A stretch of 31,710 nucleotides of DNA from Fen-1231 sp035286465 (GCA_035286465.1 DATEDF010000112.1:1-31710), one strand, 5' to 3'; shown: positions 7,171-15,791, numbered from the stretch's first letter. Numbers and translations are program-made. The notes: generated from the letters alone by a model not told the origin.

Positions 7171-7689
7171 ATGCCCCCTCGGAAGAAGAAGACACCCGCC
7201 CGCCCGCCGAAGGACGTGTTCCACGTTGACTGGCCGCTCTTCGGCGAGCTCTCGCGCGCACTGGCCCTCAGGGTCGCGCGTGCGTTCGATCCGGAGATCG
7301 TCGTGGGAATCGCGACGGCCGGGGTCGTGCCGGCGGCCGCCGTCGCGGCCATCCTCGATCGCCCGTTCCACTCGATGCTCGTGAGCCGCCGGTATCGCGC
7401 CGAGCGCCTCCGCGCGACGCCCGCCGTGCTGGGCGCCGCGCCCGCGGAAACGCGGGGGAAGCGCGTGCTCATCGTGGACGAGACCTGCGACTCCGGCGAA
7501 ACGCTCCGCCTCGCCATCGCGGCGATCGTGAAGGCGGGCGCCGCGGACGTTCGCACGGCGGTGAGTTTCAAGACGGGAGACTTCGAGCCCGACTACTACG
7601 CGCTCGAGACCGCGAGTACGATCGTGCTGCCGTGGGACAAGGAGATTCTGGTCGAGGGCGAGCTGGTGCCGAACCCCAAGTACGCCTAG
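7171..7689 (+). CDS. Type I phosphoribosyltransferase, purine-salvage-like
   Basis: A 172-residue enzyme of the type I PRTase fold that transfers phosphoribose from PRPP to a base. The PRPP-binding loop VLIVDETCDSGETL is at about 99-112, with the adjacent acidic pair typical of the fold partly changed (VDE). The N-terminal region FHVDWPLFGELSRALALRVA and VVGIATAGVVPAAAVA resembles xanthine-guanine/hypoxanthine PRTases of the Gpt-like group from archaea and bacteria. A lysine-rich tail (residues 4-14) precedes the fold. Substrate cannot be fixed from sequence; a purine base is most likely. The stop TAG overlaps the stop of the convergent V4R gene at the palindrome CTAG. Confidence 0.82.
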   Translation: MPPRKKKTPARPPKDVFHVDWPLFGELSRALALRVARAFDPEIVVGIATAGVVPAAAVAAILDRPFHSMLVSRRYRAERLRATPAVLGAAPAETRGKRVLIVDETCDSGETLRLAIAAIVKAGAADVRTAVSFKTGDFEPDYYALETASTIVLPWDKEILVEGELVPNPKYA

Positions 7690-8252
7690 GCCAGCTCCGC
7701 CGCCGCCTCGGCGTAGGGCGTCCCCGCGCCCATGCGCTCGTACAGATGCCCCATCACCTCCGCCGATCCCACGAGAAACCGGCAGCGGTGACCGCCGCTC
7801 GAGCGGCACTCGACCTCGAGCACGGCGAGCGGCGCGGCCGCCGTTCGGCCGAAGAAGTCGGCGAAGAGCCCGGTGGTGTAGTGGCACGCGGGATACTGCA
7901 TCCCGCTCGCCGGATCGGCCTCCGCCCAGTTCTCCGAGTCCACGACCGCGACGACGTCGTGCAGGGGCGTGATCGCGAGGGAGCCCCACCCCATCTCGCG
8001 GAAGAACTCCGTGGCGTGGGCCTGGAAGGCGCTCACGTCGAGGATCTCGGCATCCGGCATCCCGCGCCGGGCGAGCCACGCACGAAACGCCGCGAACGTG
8101 GACTCACCGCCCGCGTAACCCGCTTCCTGGAGGAAGGTGGCGAAGGCGCTGCCGGTGTCACGGACGAGGGCGGCGCGGAGCGCGGCGAGCGACGGTCGCG
8201 GGAGCGCGACAAGCTGGGACTGCGCGAGGTCCATGGCGACGGTGGCGGGCAT
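7686..8252 (-). CDS. V4R-domain protein (small ligand-binding domain)
   Basis: A 188-residue protein whose C-terminal half (about 95-165) shows the V4R (4-vinyl reductase) pattern: CHYTTGLFADFFGR at 123-136, then LEVECRSSGGHRCRFLVGS at 145-163. Cys123/His124, Cys149 and Cys157 are the likely metal or ligand-contact positions of this fold, which is found in BchJ and in the sensory part of aromatic-compound regulators of the XylR type. No DNA-binding or enzymatic output domain is attached. It is the last gene of the minus-strand run after ligA, with a 17-bp gap. ATG 8252 is used; ATG 8234 is possible. Its ligand is unknown. Confidence 0.72.
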   Translation of the reverse strand: MPATVAMDLAQSQLVALPRPSLAALRAALVRDTGSAFATFLQEAGYAGGESTFAAFRAWLARRGMPDAEILDVSAFQAHATEFFREMGWGSLAITPLHDVVAVVDSENWAEADPASGMQYPACHYTTGLFADFFGRTAAAPLAVLEVECRSSGGHRCRFLVGSAEVMGHLYERMGAGTPYAEAAAELA

Positions 8253-8269
8253 CGAAGTGAAAGAAACGC

Positions 8270-10348
8270 TCAGTGGCCGAGCCGGCGCAAGAGTTCGGCC
8301 TCGTCAATGGTCTCCGTGCCCAGCGCCTTCGCCTTGTCGAGCTTGCTTCCGGCCTCGGCGCCGACCACGAGCAGGCTCGTCGCCTTCGACACGGAATCGG
8401 TCACCTTGCCGCCCGCGGCCTCGATCAGCTCCTTCGCCTCGGGGCGCGAGAGCGTCGGCAACGTCCCCGTGATTACGACCTTGAGCCCCTTGAGCGCGTT
8501 CGATGCCGCCGCGCGCCTCGGCTCGACGAAACGCAGCCCGTGTGCACGCAGCCGCTCCACGAGCGCGAGCGCGTGCGGATCGTGGAAGAACTCGTGGGCC
8601 GACCGCGCGATCACCGGGCCGATCCCGTGCACGGCCTCGATCTCCTCGAGCGACGCCGCGCGGAGCGCGTCGAGCGTGGCGAACTGCCGGGCGAGGAGCT
8701 GCGCCGCCTCGAGGCCCACGTGCCGGATGCCGAGCGCGAAGAGGAGGCGCGAGAGCGGCTGCGCCCGCGAGCGGCCGATCGCGTCCACGAGCGCCTGTGC
8801 GCTCTTCTCCCCGAATCGCTCCAGCTCCGCCACGTCCGAAGCGCGGAGCGCGTAGAGGTCGGCCGGGTCGTGCACCAGCTGGGCCTCGATGAGCTGCTCG
8901 ATGCGCGCGTACGAGAGCCCATCAATGTCCATCGCGCCGCGGGAGGCGAAGTGCACGATGGCCTCGAGCCGGCGCCCCGGGCAGCGGTCGTTCTCGCAGA
9001 AGAGATCCTTCTCCTCCGCCCGCACCGGCCGCCCGCACGACGGGCATCTCGTGGGAATGAGCGGGGGCGCGGGCGGGTGCCGGCGGTCGCGCTTGTCCGG
9101 CACCGGACCGATCACCTGCGGGATGACCTCGCCGGCGCGCTTGAGCATCACCACGTCGCCCACGCGCAGGTCCTTCTGCCTGATGAGCTCGAAGTTGTGC
9201 AGCGTCGCGAAGCGCACCGTGGTGCCGCCGACCTCCACGGGTTCGAGAACCGCGTACGGGTTGATCTTCCCCGTGCGTCCGACGTTGATCTCGATGGCGA
9301 GCAACTTCGTCTCCGCGATGTCGGGCGCGAACTTCCGCGCGATCGCCCACCGCGGCTCGCGCCCGGCATCGCCGAGCTCCGCCTGCAGCGCGAGGGAGTC
9401 CACCTTCACGACGAGCCCGTCAATGCCGAAGTTGAGCGCCGCCCGGACGGTCGTCTCGATCTCGTGGACGCGCGCGTGCACCTCGGCGAGCGACCGGCAG
9501 TGCCGGCGGTGCGGGGCGACGGGAATGCCCCACTCCTCCAGCGTCTCGAGCAGCGCCGATTGCGTCGCGAAGGGCAGATCCGGCGCGCCTGGCACGGCGA
9601 ACGCGTAGCCGAAAAAGCGCAGCGGACGGGCCGCGGTGACCGCGGGATCCTGCTGGCGCAGCGACCCGGCCGCCGAATTGCGCGGGTTGGCGAACACGGA
9701 CTCTCCCGAGCTGGCGCGCTCGGCATTGAGCTGCTCGAACGCGTCGAAGGGGAAGTACACCTCGCCGCGAATCTCGATCACGCCCGGATGGCCCTTGCCG
9801 TGCAGCCGGAGCGGAATCTGGCGGATGGTCCGCAGGTTGGCGGTCACGTCCTCGCCCACGATGCCGCTGCCGCGCGTGGCTCCGGTCACGAGGACGCCGT
9901 CCCGGTAGGTGAGGCTCACGGCGGCGCCGTCAATCTTGAGTTCGGTCGCGTAGCCGCTCGCGCGCGCGCCGTCGCCGGCGATCTTCGCGGCGCGCCGGTC
10001 CCACTCCTCGACGTCCTCGTCGGTGAAGGCGTTCGCGAGCGAAAGCATCGGCACGAGGTGCGTGTGCTTCGCGAAGGTGGTCGCCGGCTCGGCGCCGATC
10101 CGCATCGTCGGCGAGTCCGCGGTGCGCACCTCGGGATGCGCGCGCTCGATCTCCTGCAGCTCGCGGAATCGCTCGTCGTACTCCCGGTCCGACATCGTCG
10201 GCCGGTCGAGCACGTAGTACTCGTACGACGCCTTCGTGAGCATGCGTCGCAGGCGCTCGGCGCGCGCGGCGGGCTCGTCGGTTCCGCGGGAGGTCACGGG
10301 CGGGGGCGTCCGATCGGCCCGGGCGTCAGCCTTTCGCTTCCTCGTCAA
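8270..10348 (-). CDS. ligA: NAD-dependent DNA ligase LigA
   Basis: A 692-residue enzyme that seals nicks in duplex DNA using NAD+. Domains in order are Ia (YEYYVLDRPTMSDREYDERF, 42-61), adenylation with the active-site Lys138 in ELKIDGAAVSL, OB fold, a four-Cys zinc finger (CPSCGRP...FCENDRCPGRR), helix-hairpin-helix repeats, and a C-terminal BRCT domain (LKGLKVVITGTLPTLSRPEA onward). The Cys usually before ELK is Thr. The start is uncertain: TTG 10348 gives a 23-bp overlap with the GAF gene; GTG 10297 would remove 17 residues that lie outside conserved sequence. It is essential in nearly all bacteria and is co-transcribed with the GAF and TPR genes upstream. Confidence 0.96.
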   Translation of the reverse strand: MTRKRKADARADRTPPPVTSRGTDEPAARAERLRRMLTKASYEYYVLDRPTMSDREYDERFRELQEIERAHPEVRTADSPTMRIGAEPATTFAKHTHLVPMLSLANAFTDEDVEEWDRRAAKIAGDGARASGYATELKIDGAAVSLTYRDGVLVTGATRGSGIVGEDVTANLRTIRQIPLRLHGKGHPGVIEIRGEVYFPFDAFEQLNAERASSGESVFANPRNSAAGSLRQQDPAVTAARPLRFFGYAFAVPGAPDLPFATQSALLETLEEWGIPVAPHRRHCRSLAEVHARVHEIETTVRAALNFGIDGLVVKVDSLALQAELGDAGREPRWAIARKFAPDIAETKLLAIEINVGRTGKINPYAVLEPVEVGGTTVRFATLHNFELIRQKDLRVGDVVMLKRAGEVIPQVIGPVPDKRDRRHPPAPPLIPTRCPSCGRPVRAEEKDLFCENDRCPGRRLEAIVHFASRGAMDIDGLSYARIEQLIEAQLVHDPADLYALRASDVAELERFGEKSAQALVDAIGRSRAQPLSRLLFALGIRHVGLEAAQLLARQFATLDALRAASLEEIEAVHGIGPVIARSAHEFFHDPHALALVERLRAHGLRFVEPRRAAASNALKGLKVVITGTLPTLSRPEAKELIEAAGGKVTDSVSKATSLLVVGAEAGSKLDKAKALGTETIDEAELLRRLGH

Positions 10349-11132
10349 TCACCTGGAGCGTCACCTCCACGAGGCGCTCGAGTTCCTCGTCCGACGCCTT
10401 CGGCAGGAGCGTCTCCGACCACATGTGGTCCTCGGCGGCGGCATAGCGGTCCATGAGGCGCCGCAGGAAGGCGAGTAGCGCGATGCGGTGCAGCTCTGCG
10501 CGGCGTTGCTCCGCGGGCTGTTCGGCGGAGGCGCGCGCCACCGACTCGAACCGGTGCGCGTTGCGCAGCGCCTTGGCCGTCAGGTCGGCGATGACCTGGC
10601 AGAAACGCACATCCGCGTCGCTGAACGGCGTCGCGTCGCGCTCGGTGCGCAGGAAGATCGCCCCGATGACGTCCTGCCGCCAACGGATCGGCACCACGAT
10701 GATGGACCGCACGTTGCGCTGGTCCAGTTCACCGCGAACCGCGTGGAACATCGGGTCGTTCAACGCGTCCGCCACGAACACCGTCTCGCCCGACTCGAAC
10801 GCCTTCTTGAGCTCCGGATACCGGTCGAGGTCCACCAGGAGGTTGCGGATGGACGGGTCCTCGTAGCTCGCCACGAGGCGCACCTCACTCCGTTCGCCCG
10901 CGAGAAAGATCGAGCAGCGATCGAGGCCGAACGTCTCGCCGAGCTTCTTCGAGATCGCCTGGAGGATGTCCACGAAGTGCAGCGAGGCGCTGATCTCCTG
11001 CAGGATCTCGACGACCGCGACGAGATGGTCGCGTTCCTTCGAGAGTTCGGCGACCCGGGTCTCGAGCCGCGCGATCTCGTCCGCTGCGGCAACGGCCCCG
11101 GACGGGTGCGGCGATGCGGTGACGTCGGTCAT
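10326..11132 (-). CDS. GAF-domain protein with N-terminal coiled coil
   Basis: A 268-residue protein. Residues about 15-50 form a heptad-rich coiled coil (IARLETRVAELSKERDHLVAVVEIL), and 55-200 form a GAF domain (LDRCSIFLAGERSEVRLVASYED, then VFVADALNDPMFH, then RSIIVVPIRWRQDVIGAIFLRT, then FSDADVRFCQVIADLTAKAL). The helical tail has no kinase, cyclase, phosphodiesterase or DNA-binding output. GAF domains bind small molecules such as cyclic nucleotides or sense redox state. Its start overlaps the stop of the TPR gene upstream by 4 bp (ATGA), and its 3' end overlaps ligA. It probably acts through a partner protein. Confidence 0.85.
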   Translation of the reverse strand: MTDVTASPHPSGAVAAADEIARLETRVAELSKERDHLVAVVEILQEISASLHFVDILQAISKKLGETFGLDRCSIFLAGERSEVRLVASYEDPSIRNLLVDLDRYPELKKAFESGETVFVADALNDPMFHAVRGELDQRNVRSIIVVPIRWRQDVIGAIFLRTERDATPFSDADVRFCQVIADLTAKALRNAHRFESVARASAEQPAEQRRAELHRIALLAFLRRLMDRYAAAEDHMWSETLLPKASDEELERLVEVTLQVIDEEAKG

Positions 11133-11896
11133 AGCTTCCTCAGCCGTTCGGCGGCCTGGCGCTTGTAGAGCGCGTCGTTGTATTCCCGGATGGGGGCGCG
11201 TTCGATGAGCAGAAACTGCGCCCGCGCGCGCGCCTTGTCGCCGCGATCGGCGTAGATCGCGCCGAGGTCGAGGCGATGCACGATCCGGACGTCATCGTAC
11301 CGGACCGCGCGCTCGAGCAGCGCTTGCGCCGAGTCCCAGCTCGCAAGCGCGAACACCCGTGCGCCGAGAAAGGTCCGCGCGAACGCCCGGGCGAGTCCGC
11401 TCACGCGCATCACCTCGGCGTGCCACATCCCGAGCACGTGGAGCGCGCCGGCGTGCGTCGAATCGTACTTCAGCGCCTCGAACGCCTCCGCGCGCACGAC
11501 CTTCGAGTAGCGAATGCGGTCCATCGTGCCCACCGCGAGCGCCTTGCGTCCCAGCGCCCGTGCGAGCGAGAAATGCCCCTCGGCGTCGTTCGGGTTCACG
11601 GCGATCGCGTCCTCGGCGTGGCGCCTCGCGTGCGCCATGGCCGAGTCGTGCGCGGGGCCGTTCGGCAGGGACTCGGCGAGGTCCGTCTCGACGCGTGACG
11701 CTTTCCAGAGTGCCTCGTAGTTCTTAGCTTCGATCGCGAGGGCCTGCAGGAAGTGTTGGCGCGCGTCCGGCGCCTTGCGCTCCGCGTAGTCGCGGTCGCC
11801 GAGCGCCACGTGCTCCGCGGCGGTCTGCGCCAGGAGCCGCTCGGTCGAGGCCAGCGTGAGCGACATCAGGGCGACTCTTCTCCAACGAATCCACAT
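11129..11896 (-). CDS. Exported TPR protein, RMDN-like
   Basis: A 255-residue protein beginning with a basic-hydrophobic signal peptide (RWRRVALMSLTLASTERLLAQ), probable cleavage after AQ at about residue 24. The rest is helical repeats: HVALGDRDYAERKAPDARQHFLQALAIEAKNYEALWKAS and so on. The block at about 130-245 (KYDSTHAGALHVLGMWHAEVMRVS, then AFARTFLGARVF, then HRLDLGAIYADRGDKARARAQF) resembles the regulator-of-microtubule-dynamics (RMDN) TPR family known from eukaryotes with bacterial relatives. A periplasmic scaffold is the likeliest role. It heads the operon with the GAF gene, ligA and the V4R gene. Family assignment is from memory of the pattern. Confidence 0.72.
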   Translation of the reverse strand: MWIRWRRVALMSLTLASTERLLAQTAAEHVALGDRDYAERKAPDARQHFLQALAIEAKNYEALWKASRVETDLAESLPNGPAHDSAMAHARRHAEDAIAVNPNDAEGHFSLARALGRKALAVGTMDRIRYSKVVRAEAFEALKYDSTHAGALHVLGMWHAEVMRVSGLARAFARTFLGARVFALASWDSAQALLERAVRYDDVRIVHRLDLGAIYADRGDKARARAQFLLIERAPIREYNDALYKRQAAERLRKL

Positions 11897-11926
11897 GCGC
11901 GAGAGCTCCGGGAATCCCTCGGCCGC

Positions 11927-11938
11927 GTTCGGCCGAAC
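11927..11938. promoter_or_regulatory. 12-bp perfect palindrome, candidate operator
   Basis: GTTCGGCCGAAC lies in the 75-bp gap between the divergent TPR/GAF/ligA operon (start 11896) and the nucleoside phosphorylase (start 11972), about 30 bp from each start. A partial direct repeat of TCGGCCG precedes it. The position suits a protein-binding site acting on both genes, but a 12-bp palindrome can occur by chance in GC-rich DNA. Confidence 0.35.
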
Positions 11939-11971
11939 TGCAAACGTAGAGGGCGCGAACGGGCGGGGTCA

Positions 11972-13303
11972 ATGACGCTGCGCGGGCTGATCGAGCGCAA
12001 GCGGGACGGGGGCCGGATCGGCCCTGACGAATGGCACGCGTTCGCCCGGGAGGTGGCCGCCGGCAGCGTCCCGGACTACCAGGTCGCCGCGCTGCTGATG
12101 GCGATCTGCGAGCGCGGCCTCTCCCCGGAGGAGACCGCCGCGCTGACCGAGGCGATGCTCCGGAGCGGGAAGGCGTTCGACTTCTCCCATCTCGCCGTCG
12201 GCCGCGTCGGCAAGCACTCCACCGGTGGGGTCGGCGACAAGGTCTCCATCGTGCTCGCGCCGCTCGTCGCCGCGTGCGGTGCCGCGGTGCCGATGATCTC
12301 GGGCCGGGGCCTGGGCCACACCGGCGGCACGCTCGACAAGCTCGAGTCCATCCCGGGCTTCAACACGCGCCTCTCCCTCGCCGCCGCCACCGCACAGGTC
12401 GAGCGCATCGGTTGCGTCATCATCGGCCAGACGAGCGAGATCGCGCCCGCCGATCGCAAGCTGTACGCGCTGCGCGACGCGACCGGGACCGTCGCCTCGG
12501 TGCCGCTCATCGCGGCGAGCATCATGAGCAAGAAGCTCGCCGAGGGGCTCACGGGCCTGGTGCTGGACGTCAAGACCGGCATCGGCGCCTTCCTGCCCAC
12601 GCTCGAGGAGGAGATCGCGGTGGCCACGCAGATGGTGGAGCTGGGCACGTATCACGCGTGCCCGGTGGTCGCGCTCCTCTCGAACATGGACTTCCCGCTC
12701 GGCCGCTCGTGCGGCAACGGCAACGAGGTCACGGAAGCCGTGGCGGCGCTGACGGGCGGCGGGCCGCCGGACCTGCGCGCGCTCACGCTGCGGCTTGGCG
12801 CGGAAATGCTCGTGCTCGCGCGCGTGGCCCGCGACCCGGGTGGCGCGCGGACGATGCTCGAGCACGCGCTCGACTCCGGCGTCGCGCTCGAGAAGTTCCG
12901 CGCGATGGTGGAGGCCCAGGGCGGCGATCCGGGCGTGTGCGACGCGCCCCGGCGCGTTCTCGCGCAGCCGGGACTCCGGGTGCCGTACGTCGCGCCGCGC
13001 CACGGCATCGTCCAGCGCGTGAACGCCCGCCTGATCGGCGAGGGGATCACCGCGCTGGGCGGCGGGCGCCGCACGATGGAGGACGCCATCGACCCGGCCG
13101 TCGGCTTCGAGCTGGCGGCGACCCCCGGCGACACCGTCCGCGGGGGCGACCTGCTCGCGACGATCCTCGCCCGCGACGACGCGGGCGTCGCGGCCGGGCG
13201 CGCCACCCTCGACGCGGCGATCGCCATCGGCGACGCGCCGGTCCGCCTTCCCCCACTCGTCTCGCACCGGGTCACGGCCGCGGGCGTCGAGGCGCTCGGG
13301 TGA
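11972..13303 (+). CDS. Pyrimidine-nucleoside (thymidine) phosphorylase
   Basis: A 443-residue salvage enzyme that cleaves thymidine or uridine with phosphate to give the base and (deoxy)ribose-1-phosphate. The phosphate-binding loop KHSTGGVGDK is at 81-90 and the family signature SGRGLGHTGGTLDKLE at 110-125. Lys and Arg residues in YALRDATGTV and SIMSKKLAEG are the usual substrate contacts. The C-terminal alpha/beta domain is complete, and the length fits the 430-445 residues of Pdp/DeoA proteins. Whether it prefers thymidine only (DeoA) or both pyrimidines (Pdp) is not clear. GGCGGGG before ATG 11972 is the probable ribosome binding site. It stands alone, divergent from the TPR operon and convergent with gyrB. 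Confidence 0.93.
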   Translation: MTLRGLIERKRDGGRIGPDEWHAFAREVAAGSVPDYQVAALLMAICERGLSPEETAALTEAMLRSGKAFDFSHLAVGRVGKHSTGGVGDKVSIVLAPLVAACGAAVPMISGRGLGHTGGTLDKLESIPGFNTRLSLAAATAQVERIGCVIIGQTSEIAPADRKLYALRDATGTVASVPLIAASIMSKKLAEGLTGLVLDVKTGIGAFLPTLEEEIAVATQMVELGTYHACPVVALLSNMDFPLGRSCGNGNEVTEAVAALTGGGPPDLRALTLRLGAEMLVLARVARDPGGARTMLEHALDSGVALEKFRAMVEAQGGDPGVCDAPRRVLAQPGLRVPYVAPRHGIVQRVNARLIGEGITALGGGRRTMEDAIDPAVGFELAATPGDTVRGGDLLATILARDDAGVAAGRATLDAAIAIGDAPVRLPPLVSHRVTAAGVEALG

Positions 13304-13331
13304 CCGCCCTTCGCGCTCCCCCACGTCGCGC

Positions 13332-13351
13332 AGCCGGCGGCGCCTGCCGCT
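13332..13351. terminator. Weak hairpin between convergent pdp and gyrB
   Basis: AGC and GGC (with one bulged C between) pair with GCC and GCT around the loop GGCGCCT. It lies in the 49-bp gap between the two convergent stops. There is no T tract, so it is only a possible terminator. Confidence 0.22.
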
Positions 13352-13352
13352 C

Positions 13353-15293
13353 TCAGATGTCCAGGTTGCTCGCGAACCGCGCGTTCGCCTCGATGAACAT
13401 TCGCCGGGGCTCCACGTCGTCGCCCATCAGCGTCTGGAAGAGCTGGTCGGCCATCACCGCATCCTCCATGTTCACCCGGAGGATCGTGCGTGCCGAGGGA
13501 TCCATCGTCGTCTTCCAGAGCTGGTCCTTGTTCATCTCGCCAAGGCCCTTGTACCGCTGGATCACCACGGTGCTCTTGCCGTCGCCGTTCGCGAGCCGCT
13601 TCGCGATCTCTTCTCGCTCGCCGTCGTCGAACGCGTAGTACTCCTCCTTCCCCCTCGCGACGCGGAACAGCGGCGGTTGCGCGATGTACATCATCCCGGC
13701 CTCGATCAGCTCGGGCATCTGCCGGTAGAAGAACGTGAGGAGAAGCGTGCGGATGTGCGCGCCGTCCACATCCGCGTCGGTCATGATGATGATCTTGTGG
13801 TAGCGCGCGTTCTCGAGTGAAAAGTCCTCCTTGAGCCCGGCGCCGATGGCGGTGATGATCGTCCGGATCTCCTCGTTCGACAGCACCTTGTCAATGCGCG
13901 CCCGTTCCACGTTCAGGATCTTGCCGCGCAGCGGCAGGATGGCCTGGAACATCCGGTCGCGGCCCTGCTTCGCCGTGCCGCCGGCCGAGTCGCCCTCCAC
14001 GAGGTAGAGCTCGCACATCGCCGGGTCCGACAGCGAGCAGTCGGCGAGCTTGCCGGGGAGGTTGCCGACGTCGAGCGCCGACTTCTTGCGCGTCAGGTCG
14101 CGCGCCTTGCGCGCGGCCTCGCGCGCGCGCGCCGCGCTCACCGCCTTCTCGATGACGATGTTCGCGACCCGCGGATGCTCCTCCAGGAAGCTGCCCAGCC
14201 ACTCGTTCACGACGGTCTTCACCGCCGTCTCGACCTCGGAGTTCCCGAGCTTGGTCTTCGTCTGCCCCTCGAACTGCGGCTCGCGCACCTTGACGTGGAG
14301 CACCGCGGTCAGCCCTTCGCGTACGTCCTCGCCGGAGAGCGTGAAGTCGGCCTTCTTGAGCGCGCTCCCCTTCTGCGCGTGGTAGTTGATCGTCCGCGTA
14401 AGCGCGGCCTTGAATCCGGTGAGGTGCGTCCCGCCCTCGTGCGTGTTGATGTTGTTCACGAACGAGAAGACCGTGTCGTTGTACCCGTCGTTGTACTGCA
14501 GCGCCAGCTCGATGCCGATGTCGTCCTTCTCGGCGTCGAGGTAGAGGATCTCGGGGTGCAGCGTCTTCCGGTTCCCGTTCAGGAAGGCGACGAACTCCTT
14601 GAGCCCGCCCTTCGCCTGGAACGTCTCCTCGCGCTCGGATCCCGGCCGCTCGTCCGCGAGCGTGATGGTCACGCCCTTGTTCAGGTAGGATAGCTCGCGC
14701 AGGCGTGACGCGAGGGTCGCGAAATCGAACTGCCGCTCGGTGAAGATCGTCGGGTCGGGCTTGAACCACACGCTCGTCCCCGTCTCCTTGGGACCCGCCT
14801 TGCCGAGCACCTGGAGCTTCTGCACGGTCTCGCCGCGCGCGAACTCCATGTAGTGCTCCTTGCCGTCGCGCTTGATCCAGACCTTGAGCCGTTCCGAGAG
14901 CGCGTTCACCACGCTCACGCCGACGCCGTGCAGCCCACCCGACACCTTGTAGCTCGACTTGTCGAACTTGCCGCCCGCGTGCAGCACGGTCATCGCGAGC
15001 TCGACGCCGGGGATCTTCTCCTGCGGGTGGATGTCCACCGGGATCCCGCGCCCATTGTCCTCGACGAGAATGGACTCGTCGGGATGGATGCTCACCGCGA
15101 TGGAATCACAGTAGCCCACCAGTGCTTCGTCAATCGAGTTGTCCACGACCTCGAAGACGAGATGGTGCAGGCCGCGCAGGCTCGTCGAGCCGATGTACAT
15201 GCTCGGGCGCTTGCGCACCGCCTCGAGGCCCTTGAGCACCTGGATGTCAGATGCGTCGTAGCTCGAGGCGGCGGCGTCGTTGGTCTTGGACAT
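13353..15293 (-). CDS. gyrB: DNA gyrase subunit B
   Basis: The 646-residue ATPase subunit of gyrase, which with GyrA introduces negative supercoils. The GHKL ATPase domain shows LKGLEAVRKRPSMYIG, the Mg-binding Asn in VVDNSIDEAL, DNGRGIP and GGLHGVGVSVVNALS. The transducer domain follows, with NNINTHEGGTH and the QTKTKLGN element. The TOPRIM domain shows YLVEGDSAGG and DADVDGAHIRTLLL, and the C-terminus has QRYKGLGEMN and RRMFIEANA. The EGGTHLTGFK sequence and the neighbourhood of recF/dciA favour GyrB over ParE. The size is that of the short type without the enterobacterial insertion. A candidate promoter lies about 125 bp upstream of the ATG. Confidence 0.97.
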   Translation of the reverse strand: MSKTNDAAASSYDASDIQVLKGLEAVRKRPSMYIGSTSLRGLHHLVFEVVDNSIDEALVGYCDSIAVSIHPDESILVEDNGRGIPVDIHPQEKIPGVELAMTVLHAGGKFDKSSYKVSGGLHGVGVSVVNALSERLKVWIKRDGKEHYMEFARGETVQKLQVLGKAGPKETGTSVWFKPDPTIFTERQFDFATLASRLRELSYLNKGVTITLADERPGSEREETFQAKGGLKEFVAFLNGNRKTLHPEILYLDAEKDDIGIELALQYNDGYNDTVFSFVNNINTHEGGTHLTGFKAALTRTINYHAQKGSALKKADFTLSGEDVREGLTAVLHVKVREPQFEGQTKTKLGNSEVETAVKTVVNEWLGSFLEEHPRVANIVIEKAVSAARAREAARKARDLTRKKSALDVGNLPGKLADCSLSDPAMCELYLVEGDSAGGTAKQGRDRMFQAILPLRGKILNVERARIDKVLSNEEIRTIITAIGAGLKEDFSLENARYHKIIIMTDADVDGAHIRTLLLTFFYRQMPELIEAGMMYIAQPPLFRVARGKEEYYAFDDGEREEIAKRLANGDGKSTVVIQRYKGLGEMNKDQLWKTTMDPSARTILRVNMEDAVMADQLFQTLMGDDVEPRRMFIEANARFASNLDI

Positions 15294-15415
15294 TGTGTCG
15301 GGCGGAGGTGGGCGAGGGGCGCGACCACCGACGATTCGCGGGACGATCGCTCGGGGAAACCAGGACCGGACCGCGCGAAGAAACGCCGAATTCGGAGTCG
15401 CCGTGCGGACTCGTG

Positions 15416-15444
15416 AATTTAGCGATTGCGAACCGGTTACGCAA
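15416..15444 (-). promoter_or_regulatory. Candidate sigma-70-like promoter of gyrB
   Basis: Read on the minus strand, TTGCGT (-35) is followed after exactly 17 bases by TAAATT (-10). It lies in the AT-richer part of the 189-bp gap between dciA and gyrB, some 125 bp before the gyrB start. Matches to consensus are 3/6 and 4/6, so it is suggestive only. The rest of this gap shows no gene. Confidence 0.4.
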
Positions 15445-15482
15445 CGACCCGCGCGAAGCGCAAAACGCCCTGAGGCAAGGAC

Positions 15483-15791
15483 TTACCGGAGCAGCTCCCA
15501 CCGGATCCGGCGGATCGGTTCGCGCCCCTCGCGCGCGTTTATGCGCGCGAGGAGCGTACGCTCCATCAGCGAGAGCTCCGTCATCCAGCCGTGTGTCGTG
15601 ACGCCGACGAAGAGCGTCCCGTCCTCGGTCACGGTCCGCGGCTCCGTCACGCTCGCGATCTGCGGGCCGACGAGCGCGGCCCACTCGACGAGCACTTGGG
15701 CGCGATCCACGCGGCGCTCGAGGCCTTTCGCGCGCAAGAAGCTCCTGAGGGCGTCACCGATGCGTACGGGAGCGCCGCGGTCGGCAGACAT
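15483..15791 (-). CDS. dciA: DciA-type replicative helicase loader (DUF721)
   Basis: A 102-residue protein matching the DUF721/DciA pattern: an N-terminal helix (RIGDALRSFLRAKGLERRVDRAQVLVEWAALVGPQIA), then the KH-like part with TEPRTVTEDGTLFVGVTTHGWMTELSLM and the closing helix and IRRIRWELL strand. DciA interacts with the replicative helicase DnaB and replaces DnaC/DnaI-type loaders in most bacteria. It sits between recF and gyrB, the usual place for this gene in many phyla, which supports the call. The ATG at 15791 lies 53 bp after the recF stop. Confidence 0.88.
   Translation of the reverse strand: MSADRGAPVRIGDALRSFLRAKGLERRVDRAQVLVEWAALVGPQIASVTEPRTVTEDGTLFVGVTTHGWMTELSLMERTLLARINAREGREPIRRIRWELLR

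Noticed and set aside
15294..15482. Replication origin between dciA and gyrB
   Set aside because: The gap is a little AT-richer, but I see no DnaA boxes of the TTATCCACA type; a gyrB promoter region explains it.
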